From NCBI GenBank assembly GCA_021739645.1, contig JAIPBL010000011.1, positions 31,566-95,565 on the forward strand: DNA of 64,000 bases. The letters run 5' to 3'. Origin of the DNA: Saprospiraceae bacterium (lineage in GTDB: Bacteria; Bacteroidota; Bacteroidia; Chitinophagales; Saprospiraceae). Position numbers and translations under genes: made by a program. Under the pieces are notes generated by a model. It was given only the letters and a program-made list of their open reading frames with translations. It was not told the origin of the DNA and did not search any database. Positions 32,369 to 42,800 of the stretch are shown here, in pieces. How positions within the stretch are numbered: position 1 is the stretch's first letter; every line of letters begins with the position of its first letter.

Positions 32369-32857
32369 TCAAAATCCATCTTTCTCCAGTTTTTCAATTT
32401 TTGAAATTACCTCCGCTTCCAGCTTTTTCTTGTACTGCACCACCCGCTCCATCACCGCCGCATCGCTCGTCCCAAGGATTTGCGCCGCCAAAATCCCCGC
32501 ATTTTTCGCAGCGTTCAGCGCCACGGTGGCCACGGGCACACCGTTCGGCATCTGGAGGATGGACAGGATGGAGTCCCAGCCGTCAATGGAATTCGAGGAT
32601 TTCACGGGTACGCCGATGACCGGCAGCGGCGACAGCGAGGCAACCATGCCCGGCAAATGCGCCGCCCCACCCGCTCCGGCAATGATGACTTTCACGCCCC
32701 GCCCGTGGGCGTTTTTGGCAAATTCGAACATCCGCTCCGGCGTCCGGTGTGCAGAGACGATGGTCATTTCCGTTTCGATGTCGAGTTCTTTCAGGATGTC
32801 CGCTGCCTGCCGCATGATTGGCAGGTCGGAGTCGCTGCCCATTATGATGCTTACCAT
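32369..32857 (-). CDS. purE: N5-carboxyaminoimidazole ribonucleotide mutase
   Basis: A 162-residue class I PurE. The motifs MGSDSDLPIMRQAADIL, VSAHRTPERM, AGAGGAAHLPGM and PVATVALNAAKNAG are intact. It converts N5-CAIR to CAIR in purine synthesis. ATG 32857 gives the standard N-terminus (MVSIIMGSDSD); the frame upstream is repeat sequence. It follows purK on the same strand with a 63-nt spacer made of an inverted repeat that ends 6 nt before the start. Confidence 0.97.
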   Translation of the reverse strand: MVSIIMGSDSDLPIMRQAADILKELDIETEMTIVSAHRTPERMFEFAKNAHGRGVKVIIAGAGGAAHLPGMVASLSPLPVIGVPVKSSNSIDGWDSILSILQMPNGVPVATVALNAAKNAGILAAQILGTSDAAVMERVVQYKKKLEAEVISKIEKLEKDGF

Positions 32858-32863
32858 ATTTTG

Positions 32864-32924
32864 GTGATTGGTGATTGGTGATTGGAGACTGGCCACAAAT
32901 CACCAGTCACCAATCACTAATCAC
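32864..32924. repeat. 22-bp inverted repeat of GATTGGTG words between purK and purE
   Basis: The arm 32864-32885 matches the complement of 32903-32924 at 20 of 22 positions with a 17-nt loop. On the mRNA sense the first arm includes the purK stop codon (32923-32921), and the second ends 6 nt before the purE ATG. Confidence 0.93.
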
Positions 32925-34066
32925 GATATTACTTTTAAAATTTGCTGCACCTTCCTGGCCTTCGCCTTCGCCGCTTCCACTTCCTCGGCCAGCACGGTGA
33001 CATGCCCCATCTTTCGGTAGGGTTTGGTGTCGGCCTTGCCGTAAAGATGGATTTTCACACCCTCCATCGCCACAGCTTCCTCGAAACCAGCGTATCGAAC
33101 GGGGCCGGTGTGGCCGGGTTCGCCAAGGAGATTGACCATGACGGATGCGGTTTTCATCTTCGTGCTGCCCAATGGCAAATCGAGGATGCCCCGCAGGTGC
33201 TGCTCAAACTGCGAGGTGTAGCAACTGTCAATCGTGTGGTGGCCGCTATTGTGCGGTCGGGGCGCTACCTCGTTGATTAACAGTTGGTTGTCTTTTGTCA
33301 AAAACAACTCGACGGCCAGCAGTCCGCAGATGCCGTAAGCGGAAATGCAGTCCAGCGCCATTTGTTCGGCTTCTTTTTCAATGGCCGGATCGAGGTCGGC
33401 GGGGCAGACGAGGAACTCTACGAGGTTGGCCACGGGATTGAATTCCATCTCCACGGCGGGGAAGGCTTTTACCTCGCCCCGCTCGTTGCGGGCGACTACC
33501 ACGGCGATTTCTACTTGGATGTCCACCAAGTCCTCCACGACGGAGGCATCGGGCAACAGCAAGGGCAATTCGGCAGCGGATTTGATGACCGCCACGCCTT
33601 TTCCATCGTAGCCAGCTGTGCGGGATTTTTGCACAAAAGGATACGAAAGTTGCCCGTTTTGCAGGGCTTCTCGAATGGCTTCGCCGCTCTCGTAGAGTTT
33701 AAAATCGGAGGTGGGCAAGCCGTTTTTCAGGTAAAATTCCTTCTGGAGTCCCTTGTCCTTGATGAGGTTGAGTTGCGCCGGAGCGGGGTGAACTTTCACG
33801 CCTTCCGACTCCAGCCGCAGCAGTGCCTCCGTGTTCACATGCTCGATTTCGATGGTCAGCACGTCCACCTGTTTGCCGAAGGCATAGACATCGTCGTAAT
33901 TGTTGAAATTCCCTTCCACAAAATGCGAGCAGACGGGGCCGGTCGGGAAGCTGCGGGAGGCGTCGAGCGCCCAAGTCTCCACGTCCCAATTGTGTGCGGC
34001 AAGGGCGAACATCTTGCCCAATTGCCCGCCGCCGAGGATTCCTACTTTTACGTTGGTGGTTTTCAT
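32921..34066 (-). CDS. purK: N5-carboxyaminoimidazole ribonucleotide synthase
   Basis: A 381-residue ATP-grasp enzyme starting MKTTNVKVGILGGGQLGKMF, with DVLTIEIEHVN, KSRTAGYDGKGV and the catalytic-region NEVAPRPHNSGHHTIDSC. It carboxylates AIR to N5-CAIR for PurE. ATG 34066 is favoured because the conserved N-terminus starts there and a -7 box (TACTTTTG) lies only 4 nt upstream, so the purK message would start at or within a few bases of the ATG. It is first of a purK-purE unit, 17 nt downstream of the YdbT-like gene. Confidence 0.97.
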   Translation of the reverse strand: MKTTNVKVGILGGGQLGKMFALAAHNWDVETWALDASRSFPTGPVCSHFVEGNFNNYDDVYAFGKQVDVLTIEIEHVNTEALLRLESEGVKVHPAPAQLNLIKDKGLQKEFYLKNGLPTSDFKLYESGEAIREALQNGQLSYPFVQKSRTAGYDGKGVAVIKSAAELPLLLPDASVVEDLVDIQVEIAVVVARNERGEVKAFPAVEMEFNPVANLVEFLVCPADLDPAIEKEAEQMALDCISAYGICGLLAVELFLTKDNQLLINEVAPRPHNSGHHTIDSCYTSQFEQHLRGILDLPLGSTKMKTASVMVNLLGEPGHTGPVRYAGFEEAVAMEGVKIHLYGKADTKPYRKMGHVTVLAEEVEAAKAKARKVQQILKVIS

Positions 34067-34070
34067 GCGG

Positions 34071-34078
34071 CAAAAGTA
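34071..34078 (-). promoter_or_regulatory. -7 box immediately upstream of purK
   Basis: TACTTTTG on the minus strand, separated from ATG by only 4 nt. If used, the transcript would be leaderless or nearly so. Confidence 0.5.
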
Positions 34079-34083
34079 GTGCT

Positions 34084-35646
34084 TCACATCCACTCTCTTG
34101 CATCCGATTCCACCTTAAAAAGCACAAAATCCTGCACCGCAGCCGCAGTTTCCACAGAAATATAGGGGATATGCACCGCACCGGCAGCGGTGTAAAAATA
34201 TAGTTTCGCACGGCCAGTAGGTGAACTAAAAAAGCCCCGATGGGTACTCACCGATTGTATTTTGTACCATTGCAGTAGCACGGATTTTCGTTTCCAAACG
34301 CCCCACTCCGCCCGCAACCCCTGCTCGCTCACATGCCAGTGCCAGGTTCGTTGCCAATGCCACGCTAGCAGTGCCGCCAGCAACAGCCAGCCCAGCCAGA
34401 CGAGCGACCAACTGCCCATCCAGGACCTCGTTATCAGCACCAGAATAAAGGCAGGAAGTGGCCCAATCGTTAGAAAACGCAGCCAGACATTAAACTTAGA
34501 GATACCTTGTGATTCCCAATTCTGGTCGTTTTCTTCGGGAAAATACGCCGCACGTACCGCTGACAACTGCGGCTCGTAGCAGCCGGGCAGCCCGACCGAA
34601 AGCTTACCCGTCACCTGCACACTGGCGGCCTGGGGCATCCGCACTTTGTTCATTTTGAACAGCCGCATGAGCGGGCTACTGCTCCACTCCACATATTGGA
34701 TTTTGGTCAAAATGGCCGATACCTCCTGCCTCGTGAACAGGCCGCTCACGATTTTGAAGCCCCGCTCCGTCCGCCAAAAACGCAGGTCGAAGTACTGCAG
34801 CACGGTGCGGACCAGTGTGCCGATGAACGAAACAACCAGCAAAAACGGCACACCAACCAGTAGCCAAGAAAATAAGTCCGAGCCGTCCGTGGTGCCAAGC
34901 CACCAGTTCAGTTTTTTCTCCAAATCCATGCCCAGCGCCTGCTCCACGTCATCGGCGAAGCCGATGATGAAGGCCATCAGGATGCCCGCCGTGCGGAGGT
35001 GGTTTTGGCTGGCGCCAATTTTTACGAGGTCGAGGGGACGGAGGCGGAAGATTAATTGGGGAATTCGGGAATTGGGGGCATGAGCTTCGTCACTTAAAAT
35101 TCCTTGTTCTTGGACTGTTGAACTTAACTGCCCACTGCCCACCCCGACCAAGGTCGGGGAACTGCCAACTCCTCCCTGTCGAACTGCCGAACGCTTCCCC
35201 ACCTCCTCTCGGAGTGCCTCTGCCAACGGCTTGCTGATGGCGTGGAGACTGAACTCCTTGCCCGCCGAGCCAGCGGTGTCAATGTCCACGGCCACCACGT
35301 TGAAGAATTGGTGGACGATGCCCTGCCTGAAGTTGACGGTCTGGATGCGGTCAAGCGGCACGTTGATTTTTGACTTGCGGAAAACCCCTTTTTCGAGCAC
35401 CAGCTCGCCGTCTTTTATGTAAAAATAGAGGTTGAAATAGTTGATGAGTGAAATCATGGCCGTGAATCCCGCCAGCCCAAGGAAGAAAAGCGTGTAGCCG
35501 TCAAAGCCGCTTTTTTTGTTGAAAACAAATACCAAAACCACGACCCAAAGTTGGCGCACGAGCATCTTGAGCACCCCGCCAAGGATGAAGAGAATGGCCA
35601 CTGTTGCCTGTCGGGTAGGCTGTGAAAATGGATGGGTTTCGCTCAT
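34084..35646 (-). CDS. Bacterial PH-domain membrane protein, YdbT-like
   Basis: A 520-residue protein with paired membrane segments and bPH2 domains: DGELVLEKGVFRKSKINVPLD with RIQTVNFRQGIVHQFFNVVAVDIDTAG, a central copy (GLFTRQEVSAILTKIQYVEW) and a C-terminal copy (LRAEWGVWKRKSVLLQWYKI). It forms a two-gene unit with the YdbS-like gene at 35648, the stop of which is 1 nt from this start. The linker between the first PH domain and the next (about residues 160-197) is unusual: it is encoded by a perfect 18-bp palindrome and three AATTGGGG-type words. Function of the family unknown. Confidence 0.85.
   Translation of the reverse strand: MSETHPFSQPTRQATVAILFILGGVLKMLVRQLWVVVLVFVFNKKSGFDGYTLFFLGLAGFTAMISLINYFNLYFYIKDGELVLEKGVFRKSKINVPLDRIQTVNFRQGIVHQFFNVVAVDIDTAGSAGKEFSLHAISKPLAEALREEVGKRSAVRQGGVGSSPTLVGVGSGQLSSTVQEQGILSDEAHAPNSRIPQLIFRLRPLDLVKIGASQNHLRTAGILMAFIIGFADDVEQALGMDLEKKLNWWLGTTDGSDLFSWLLVGVPFLLVVSFIGTLVRTVLQYFDLRFWRTERGFKIVSGLFTRQEVSAILTKIQYVEWSSSPLMRLFKMNKVRMPQAASVQVTGKLSVGLPGCYEPQLSAVRAAYFPEENDQNWESQGISKFNVWLRFLTIGPLPAFILVLITRSWMGSWSLVWLGWLLLAALLAWHWQRTWHWHVSEQGLRAEWGVWKRKSVLLQWYKIQSVSTHRGFFSSPTGRAKLYFYTAAGAVHIPYISVETAAAVQDFVLFKVESDAREWM
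35054..35077. repeat. AATTGGGG octamers inside the YdbT-like gene
   Basis: AATTGGGG, AATTCGGG and AATTGGGG in tandem, the same word as in the intergenic repeat at 10041-10105. On the coding strand they contribute APNSRIPQLI to the linker. Confidence 0.85.
35142..35159. repeat. 18-bp palindrome inside the YdbT-like gene
   Basis: CCCCGACCAAGGTCGGGG is an 8-bp inverted repeat with a 2-nt centre, in frame in the coding sequence (residues SPTLVGVG). Its exact complement is found at 63676-63693 in non-coding DNA. Confidence 0.9.
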
Positions 35647-35647
35647 T

Positions 35648-36202
35648 TTATTCAATCGGCTCGGTTTCGTCAATTAATTCCGATTGCGGGGCCTTCCCAC
35701 CAATCTTCCCAGTGATGAATTCCTTGATCCGCTCCGCTTCTGCCACAGGCAGCCCGCCGATGCTCAGGTCACTGCCACTTCCCCCCGCCGTGAAAACCCG
35801 CAGTGTGGCCAGTCCGAAGGCACTTTCCACAGGCCCTCGACTAATTTCACAGTGCTGCATCCGATTGAAGGGAATGGCTGTCAGGCTGCGCCACCAGACA
35901 CCGTGCTTGTGCAGGATGTCATGTTGCCGAAGGGCATAACCCTCCGCTGCAAAACGTTTCAATGCGACCCAAATGCCAAGTAGAAAAAATGCACCCCAAC
36001 CTGTCAGCATGAGCCATGACAGCAAAGGCATTTTGAAGGGGTTTACGAAGTAAAACACCAACCAGCCGAGCAGGAATAATGCAAACAAAATGCAGGTGGC
36101 AATGACCTCCACCGTGCGGTACGAGGGCGAAAGCGGCATCCACTGCACACCCTCCGCTTGCGGTAGTTCAGCCACCGGAATCTGTACGTTTTCAAAAATC
36201 AT
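35648..36202 (-). CDS. Bacterial PH-domain membrane protein, YdbS-like
   Basis: A 184-residue protein. Two membrane segments (about 30-50 and 58-80: TVEVIATCILFALFLLGWLV and the next hydrophobic run) are followed by one bPH2 domain with the RYA-like EGYALRQHDILHKHGVWWRS and IPFNRMQHCEISRGPVESAFGLATLRVFTAGGSG signature. It probably functions with the YdbT-like protein encoded immediately downstream. Its leader carries four AGCAATCC octamers on the mRNA sense. Confidence 0.85.
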   Translation of the reverse strand: MIFENVQIPVAELPQAEGVQWMPLSPSYRTVEVIATCILFALFLLGWLVFYFVNPFKMPLLSWLMLTGWGAFFLLGIWVALKRFAAEGYALRQHDILHKHGVWWRSLTAIPFNRMQHCEISRGPVESAFGLATLRVFTAGGSGSDLSIGGLPVAEAERIKEFITGKIGGKAPQSELIDETEPIE

Positions 36203-36208
36203 TTTATT

Positions 36209-36240
36209 GGATTGCTGGATTGCTGGATTGCTGGATTGCT
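36209..36240. repeat. Four perfect GGATTGCT octamers upstream of the YdbS-like gene
   Basis: GGATTGCT occurs four times head to tail; on the mRNA sense this is AGCAATCC x 4, ending 6 nt before the ATG. A partial TTG-rich counterpart lies near the preceding gene's stop (36262-36290). Confidence 0.93.
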
Positions 36241-36285
36241 GTCGTCACAAGGGTAACAATTCAACAATATAACCATCCAACAATT

Positions 36286-36588
36286 TTAACCTTTCTTCTT
36301 CGATTTGTTGCCCGCCAAAAAGCCCCAGCCACCTGAGCCGAGCAGGAAGCCGAAGTCGTACCAGCCGCCTGTGTTGTTGGCAGCGTAAATCGCCACGTCA
36401 TTTTTGAACAAACTGGCGATGAAACTGATGGGCGTGATGAACCCGTGCAGTAGGCCGTAAAGAAAGCCATATTGTTTTCCAGTGAGGCATTCTTGCACGG
36501 GTTCGACGCCAGCGCAGGAGGCGAAAGTGAACACAACCAGTGCCAATGCACTGAAAATCAAAAACTTGGAAGTGAGATTGTTTTTCAT
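36286..36588 (-). CDS. Small lipoprotein with two membrane-like segments
   Basis: A 100-residue protein. The N-terminus ends in a lipobox-like LVVFTFASC, predicting lipidation at Cys25. Two short hydrophobic stretches follow (YGFLYGLLHGFITPISFIAS and WYDFGFLLGSGGWGFLAG), then a basic tail (NKSKKKG). I recognise the pattern from Bacteroidota genomes (an N-N-T-G-x-W-Y-D-FGFLLG core), but no function is known. A -7 box lies 57 nt upstream. Confidence 0.75.
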   Translation of the reverse strand: MKNNLTSKFLIFSALALVVFTFASCAGVEPVQECLTGKQYGFLYGLLHGFITPISFIASLFKNDVAIYAANNTGGWYDFGFLLGSGGWGFLAGNKSKKKG

Positions 36589-36644
36589 GTTTGAAAATTA
36601 TGGTTGATAAACAGCAAATTGGCGATCCTGTTTTTCCGTTTTCC

Positions 36645-36652
36645 CAAAGGTA
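36645..36652 (-). promoter_or_regulatory. -7 box of the small lipoprotein gene
   Basis: TACCTTTG on the minus strand; no clear -33 box. Confidence 0.5.
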
Positions 36653-36739
36653 GAAAATCTGTTGACACTGGACTTTGTGTATTGGAAATATCCCAGGTTC
36701 GGGACTGTTCATTTTTCGGGAATACTCATGTCGCTCCGC

Positions 36740-36774
36740 AAAAAAAGGCGGCCACCCGTTTCCAGATGGCCGCC
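36740..36774 (-). terminator. Intrinsic terminator of the giant adhesin operon
   Basis: On the minus strand GGCGGCCA (36774-36767) pairs with TGGCCGCC (36754-36747) over a 12-nt loop and is followed by seven T. A second hairpin with a 7-bp stem (GGATGCT/AGCATCC, 36781-36805) lies between it and the stop codon. Confidence 0.92.
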
Positions 36775-36833
36775 AATATTGGATGCTACCTAAGTGCAAG
36801 CATCCTTCCAGCTTTCTTTCGATTGTTGTTGTT

Positions 36834-39800
36834 TTACTGCTCCGTCACCACCACCTTCAAGGTGTGTACCTGGTTTACCGATTTCAAATTGATAAAATAG
36901 ATGCCCGGCAAATAATCGCCCAAGTCCAGCTTGGTCTCGTACTCGTCGGCTCCCTCCAATTCTTCTTGTTGCAATATTTGCCCCAAAACGTCCAGTACGT
37001 AGAGCCTCACACTTTCCTCCCGGCTCAGACTAACCTTGAGGTTCACCATGCCCGAAGTTGGGTTCGGATAGGCCATGACTTCCGTAAACTTCAGATAGGT
37101 CAAACTGTCTCCCTGCGGCGCATTCAAGCGCAGGTTGTTGGTTATCCAAATCTGCTTCGTCATCGTGTCCCGACAGAACTGGTTGGAGGCAATCAAGCTA
37201 GCCATATACGATGACTGTGCCACCGCATCGTCGTTCGGGTAGCTGAACGCTGGATTCGGAAGGTTGCTCGTATTGTCATCAGGGTCACCAAAATGCCACT
37301 CCCAAGCTGTCGGCGCAGGCAACGAAACATCCACGAACTGGATGATGTCGTCCGAGTTCACCTCCACAGAATCCACGTCGAAGAGACCAGAAGCCGCCAA
37401 GAAATGAGCCGTGAAAATGCCACCCGAACTTCCCACGCCCAAGTTTTGCACACTGGTACATCCGTTGTCGTCGGTGACGGTCACGTTGTAAGTGCCGACC
37501 GTGAGCTGCGAGACGTCCTCCGTCACAGCGCCCGTGCTCCAGTTGTAGGTGTAGTCGGCAACGCCGCCCTCCACCGTCAGGTTAATGCGACCGTCGTTTG
37601 GTGTCTTACAACCGGCCCGTTGTATCTGATACTCGACCAACATAAAACCTGGCTGCGTCAGCTCGTTAATCGAGACGACCGTGCAGCCGTGGGCATCCGT
37701 CACCGTGCCCGCATAATTGCCAATTACAAGGCCCGATATGCCCGGCGTGGTCGCCCCTGTTTGCCAATTATAGGTATATGGTGCATTGCCGCCAATCACG
37801 TTAAAAGCAATGGCTCCGTCATTGCCGCCAAAACAACTTATGTCAGTCAAACTGGTATTGGCAGCAAGGGAGTCCGGCTGTGCCACTGCAATGGTGTCTT
37901 GTAAATTGCAGCCATTTTCGTCAACAATATTTACGATATAATTTCCCGCAGATAATTGGTCTATATCTTCGGTAAATTGGCCACTTTCCCAAGATATGTC
38001 ATACCCGCCGGAAGCCAGCGGCGTACCGCCCATAATATCCAAATTAATAGCACCGGAATAATCACCGAAGCAGGTCAACTCGGTCACAACCGCCACAGCC
38101 GTCAGTGTATCCGGCTGCGTGATTTGCACCGTTTCCTCCACAGAGCAGCCGTTCACGTCCGTAATCAAAAGGACGTATGTGCCGGGGTCAACATCTTCGA
38201 TGATGGAATCCGTCACGCCGGTGCTCCACAGATAGTTATACGGCACCGTGCCGCCCGTCGGAAGGGACAGGGCCGAGCCGTTTGCGAAGCCAAAGCAACT
38301 TATATTTTGTACGGTTAAATTAGCCAGTAGCTCGTTCGGCTGTGCCACATAATCAACGTCCGTCACCGTGCAGCCCAGCTCGTCCGTCACCGTCAGGAAG
38401 TAGTTGCCGGAGGCTAGGCCGGTGATGGCCGCCGTCGTCCCGCCGTTCTCCCAATCGAACTGGTAGCCAGCCATGCCGGGCGTCCCGCCAGTTACATTGG
38501 CCACCAGGCTGCCGTCCGTGTCGCCGAAGCAGGTGGCGTCCACGACATCGAAGCCGATAACGATTTGCGAAGCCTCGCCGACCACCGCTTCCGCCGTGTT
38601 CGTACATCCAGTAAAGTCCGTGATGGTCACGGTGTAGGTTCCAGCGACAAGGCCACTGATGTCCTGCGTCGAGCTGCCCTGCGACCAGTTCGCAAAGTAC
38701 GGGAACGCCCCGCCCGACACGCTGATGTCGATGGCCCCCAACGCCCCGCCGAAGCAGTCGTTGCCCGTCACGGATTCAAGGGCAATGCCTATCGCTGTCG
38801 GCTCGCCGATGGTCACCGTTTTCTCGTTGGTGCAGCCCCGATTGTCGGTGACGACAACGGTGTAAACGCCCGCAACCAGCCCAGTGGCCTGTTGCGCAGT
38901 CTGCCCGTCGCTCCAATCATAAGAATACGGCAACGTTCCGCCGGAGGCTAAAATAGTGGCCGTTCCGGTGCTTGCCCCGTTGCACGTGTTGTCCGTCATC
39001 TGGGTAAACGACTGCAGCAGTGGCGGCTGCGCCAACGTGGCGCTGGCCGTGCTCGTCGCCCCGTCCATGTCAGTCACCGTCACCTGGTAGATGCCCGGCA
39101 ACAGGTTGGAGATGGTCGGCTGTGTGCTGCCGTTGCTCCACAATATGGAATACGGCATGGCGCCGCCCACAATGTTCACCGTGAGGCTGCCATCGCCAGA
39201 ACCGAAGCAGCTGATGGGCTGGATGGCCAAACTGCTCGCCAATGCGCCCACTGCTGTAACGGTCGTGCTTTCAACCACCGTGCAGCCGCTGGCGTCGGCG
39301 ATGGTGACGCTGTACGGCCCGATGAACAGGTTCGAGATGTCCTGCGAGTTCAGGCCGTTGCTCCACATGTACGTGTACGGTGGCGTACCACCTGCCGGGG
39401 TCAGGTCAATGGCCCCGTTGCTGGCCGATGGCGTGGTGGTCTCAGTGACCGCCAGCGTTCCGGTGATGGCCGTCGGCTCGTTGACCTGGTAGGTCGTGTT
39501 CACGATGCAGCCCAGTGCGTCCGTGACTTCCAGGCCATATTGTCCGGCGGTCAGGCCGACAATATCCTCTGTCATTTCCCCATTTGACCAATTAAAATTA
39601 TAGGGCAAAATTCCGCCCGATACGCCGATGTTCAAGCTGCCCGATGCTGCCCCGGCGCAGGTCACGTCCACTTGGTTCAGCAGCGTGACGACTGGCGCTC
39701 CGGTATTTTCGACCGTCCCGATGGCGGACAGGGTGCAGCCCACAGCGTCGGTCACTATCAACTGGTAGCCGCCCGCTGGCACGTTTGTGAGCATGTCCGT

Positions 39801-42800
39801 GGTGTTCGGCAGGCCGTCCCAAACGTAAGCGTAGGTTCCAGTGCCGCCCGTCACGGCCGCCGTCAGCGAGCCGTCCGAGCCGTTGCAACTGGCATCCGTT
39901 GACGTGAAATCTATCGTCATGACCGGTAGCTCCGCAACACCGATGCTGCCTGTGATGCTGCATCCGCTGCCGTCCGTGGCCGTCACCGAGTAGCTTCCTG
40001 CCTCATCGGCCAAAATGGTTGCGCCGCTGCCGCTGCCGCCCGATGGGGTCGTCCAGGCATGGCCGAAGCTGCCGCTGCCGCCCGTGGCGCTCGCCGCCAA
40101 CTGCACAGAGCCGCCGGGGCAGAACTCAGGGGAAGTTGGGCTGAGGCTCAAGCCAAGCGGTGGGTTCAGTGCCACCGTGATGGAGGCCGTCTTCACGCAG
40201 CCGCCCGCACTTGTCACGGTTACTTCGTAAACTCCTTCGCCAGCCGCTGTCAAAAGCGGGATTGTTGGATTTTGTTCGGTTGAAACGAAACCGTTCGGAC
40301 CAGTCCAGGCCCAGGTCACGCCGTGGCCACCACTTTCCGTCAGTTCCAGGTCGCCGCCGTCGCAGACCGGGCCGTTGCTGCCCAGTGTGACCGTCGGGCC
40401 GACCACTTCCACCGTCTGCGTGTCGATTGCTTCGCAACCATTTCCATCGGTAAAACTATAGGTCAAAACGTGGACGCCCTCGCCCGCCGCTATCGGGTCG
40501 AACTGGTCGCCGGTGACGCCCGTCCCGGCAAAGGTGCCGCCCGTTGGCGAAGCCACCAAAGCAATCGGCGAACTGCCCGCACAGACGTCGCCCGGGTCGT
40601 CGAACACCACCACCGGCAAAGGCAGCACATTGAAAATCAATACCACCCTGCTTCCGCTGACACAGCCGTTGGCGATGTTGCGGGCCTGAACGTAAAATGT
40701 ATCTGACACCGTTGGCAGGTACTCCGTGTTGTTGGTGAGGAATGGGCTGCCACCCGTTGGGGCATCGTACCAGTCCGCCGTCTCGCCCGGGCCCACGATG
40801 ACCGAGAGGATGTGGACGGGCTCGTTGGCACATATTTCCTCGTCACCCGTGCTCAGCGGCACGGCCACCAACGGACAGTTGCAGTCCGGTGCAATTACGG
40901 TCTGCTCCCAAACACAGTTGGTCGTCGTGTTCGTTGCCGTCAGCACCACATCCTGCCCTGCGGGAATATCGGTGATGCCAAAATTGCCGCCACCGTTGTC
41001 CGTCAAGGTGCCCGCACTGGCGGCCAGCAGGTCGGCATCGGTCGTCAGGTCAATCTGGTAGGTCAGCAGGTCTGTCGAGCAGGCCGTCAGGTTTACCGCA
41101 ATGACGGGCGTCGTCGCCACGGTGACCAACACCCCGTCGGTCGAAGTGCAGCCAGCGCCGTTTGTCACCGTCACCGTGTAGGTCGTGGTGGCCAGCGGAG
41201 CGGCAACCGGGTTCACGATGCTGGGGTCGCTCAGCCCGGCGGCGGGTCCCCACACAAAGGCAAGGCCGCCCGTGCCCGTGCTGCCACTGGCATCCAATTG
41301 GACGCCCACGCCGCCGCAAGTGGTATCGTCCGCCCCCGCATTTGCCGTAGGCGAAGCCAATATGCTTACCGTGATGAGCGTGCGGGTGGCGCTCACGCAA
41401 TTGTTGCTAATTATTACTGCCTCCACATAAAAATTGCCCGGCGCTGTTGGCACATAGCTCGTGGTGCTGGCCGCAAGCAGGTTGCCACCCGTGGCGGCAT
41501 CGTACCAGTTGGCGGTCTGGCCGGGGCCAACGGTCACGGTCAGCGTCGGGAACGGCGCTCCTGTGCAAACGGATTGGTTGCCGCCGCTCACAGGCGGGTT
41601 CACGGTCGGGCAGTTGCAGTTCGGCGAGTTGACCACCTGCGTTTTCGAACAGCCCGTGCCCGATTGCGTGGCGGTTATCGTGACGTCCTGGCCGGTCGGG
41701 ATGCCGTTGATGTTGAACATGCCCGCACCGGCGCCCGTCACGGTGCCGAGCGTGGCCGTCACGGTGTTCGCATTGGTGGTTATCAGGACATGGTAGGTGC
41801 TCAGGCCGGGGTCGCAGGTGACGTTGTTCACGGTCAGCGTCGGCAGCGGGTTCACCGTTGTCAGCCCTTGGTCCGTGCCGGTGCAGCCGTTGGCGTCGGT
41901 GACCGTCACCGTGTAGGTGGTGGTGCCCGTCGGGCTGGCCACCGGGTTGGCGATGTTCGGGTTGTTCAGGCTGCCCGCAGGGCTCCAGGCGTAGGCGAAC
42001 GGCGCCGTGCCGTTGCCGCTGCCACCGCCCAGTTGCGCATTGCCGCCCGCACAGATGGCCGTGTTCGGGCCAGCGTCTGCCAGCAATGCCGGGTTGATGG
42101 CCAGGGCCACCGCCGTCCGGGCAGCACTGACGCAGCCGTTCAGGGTGCTGTGCGTCTCCGCATAGTAGGTGCCCGCCCCGGTGGGGACGTAGCTGTTGCT
42201 GTTCGCCAGCAACAGTGTGCCGCCAACGGGCGCACTGTACCAGTAAGCGATCTCGTTGCTGCCCACCGTCACGCTCAGGGTCGGGATTGGGCTGCCCGCA
42301 CAGCCCGACTGGTCGCCGTTGCTCACGGGGGGCTGCATGGCCGAGCAGTCGCAGGTCGGCGGGAAGACTTCTTCGCTGGCTAGGCACCCTGTCGCCGGGT
42401 TGGTGGCCGTGATGACCACGCTCGGCCCGTTGGGAATGTCTTCCACGGTAAAAGCGCCACCGGCATGCGCATGCACGTTGCCGGCGCTCGCCGTCACCGA
42501 CAGGGCGTTGGAATGCAAAAAGACGTTGTAGGCGTTGAAGCCGGGCGAACAGGTGGCCGAGTCCACCGTCAGCGTCGGCAGCGGGTTGACCGTCACCGTG
42601 ACCGCATCGCCCTGGGCACAGCCGTTGCCGTCCGTCACCTGCACGGTGTAGGCGGTCGTGGCGGTCGGACTGGCAATTGGGTTGGCAATGTTCGTTGCGC
42701 TCAACCCCGTGGCAGGGCTCCACAGGTAAGACAGCGTTCCGCTGCCGCTGCTGGCGCTGGCGTCCAGTTGGGCATTGCCCCCGGAACAGATAGCCATGTC

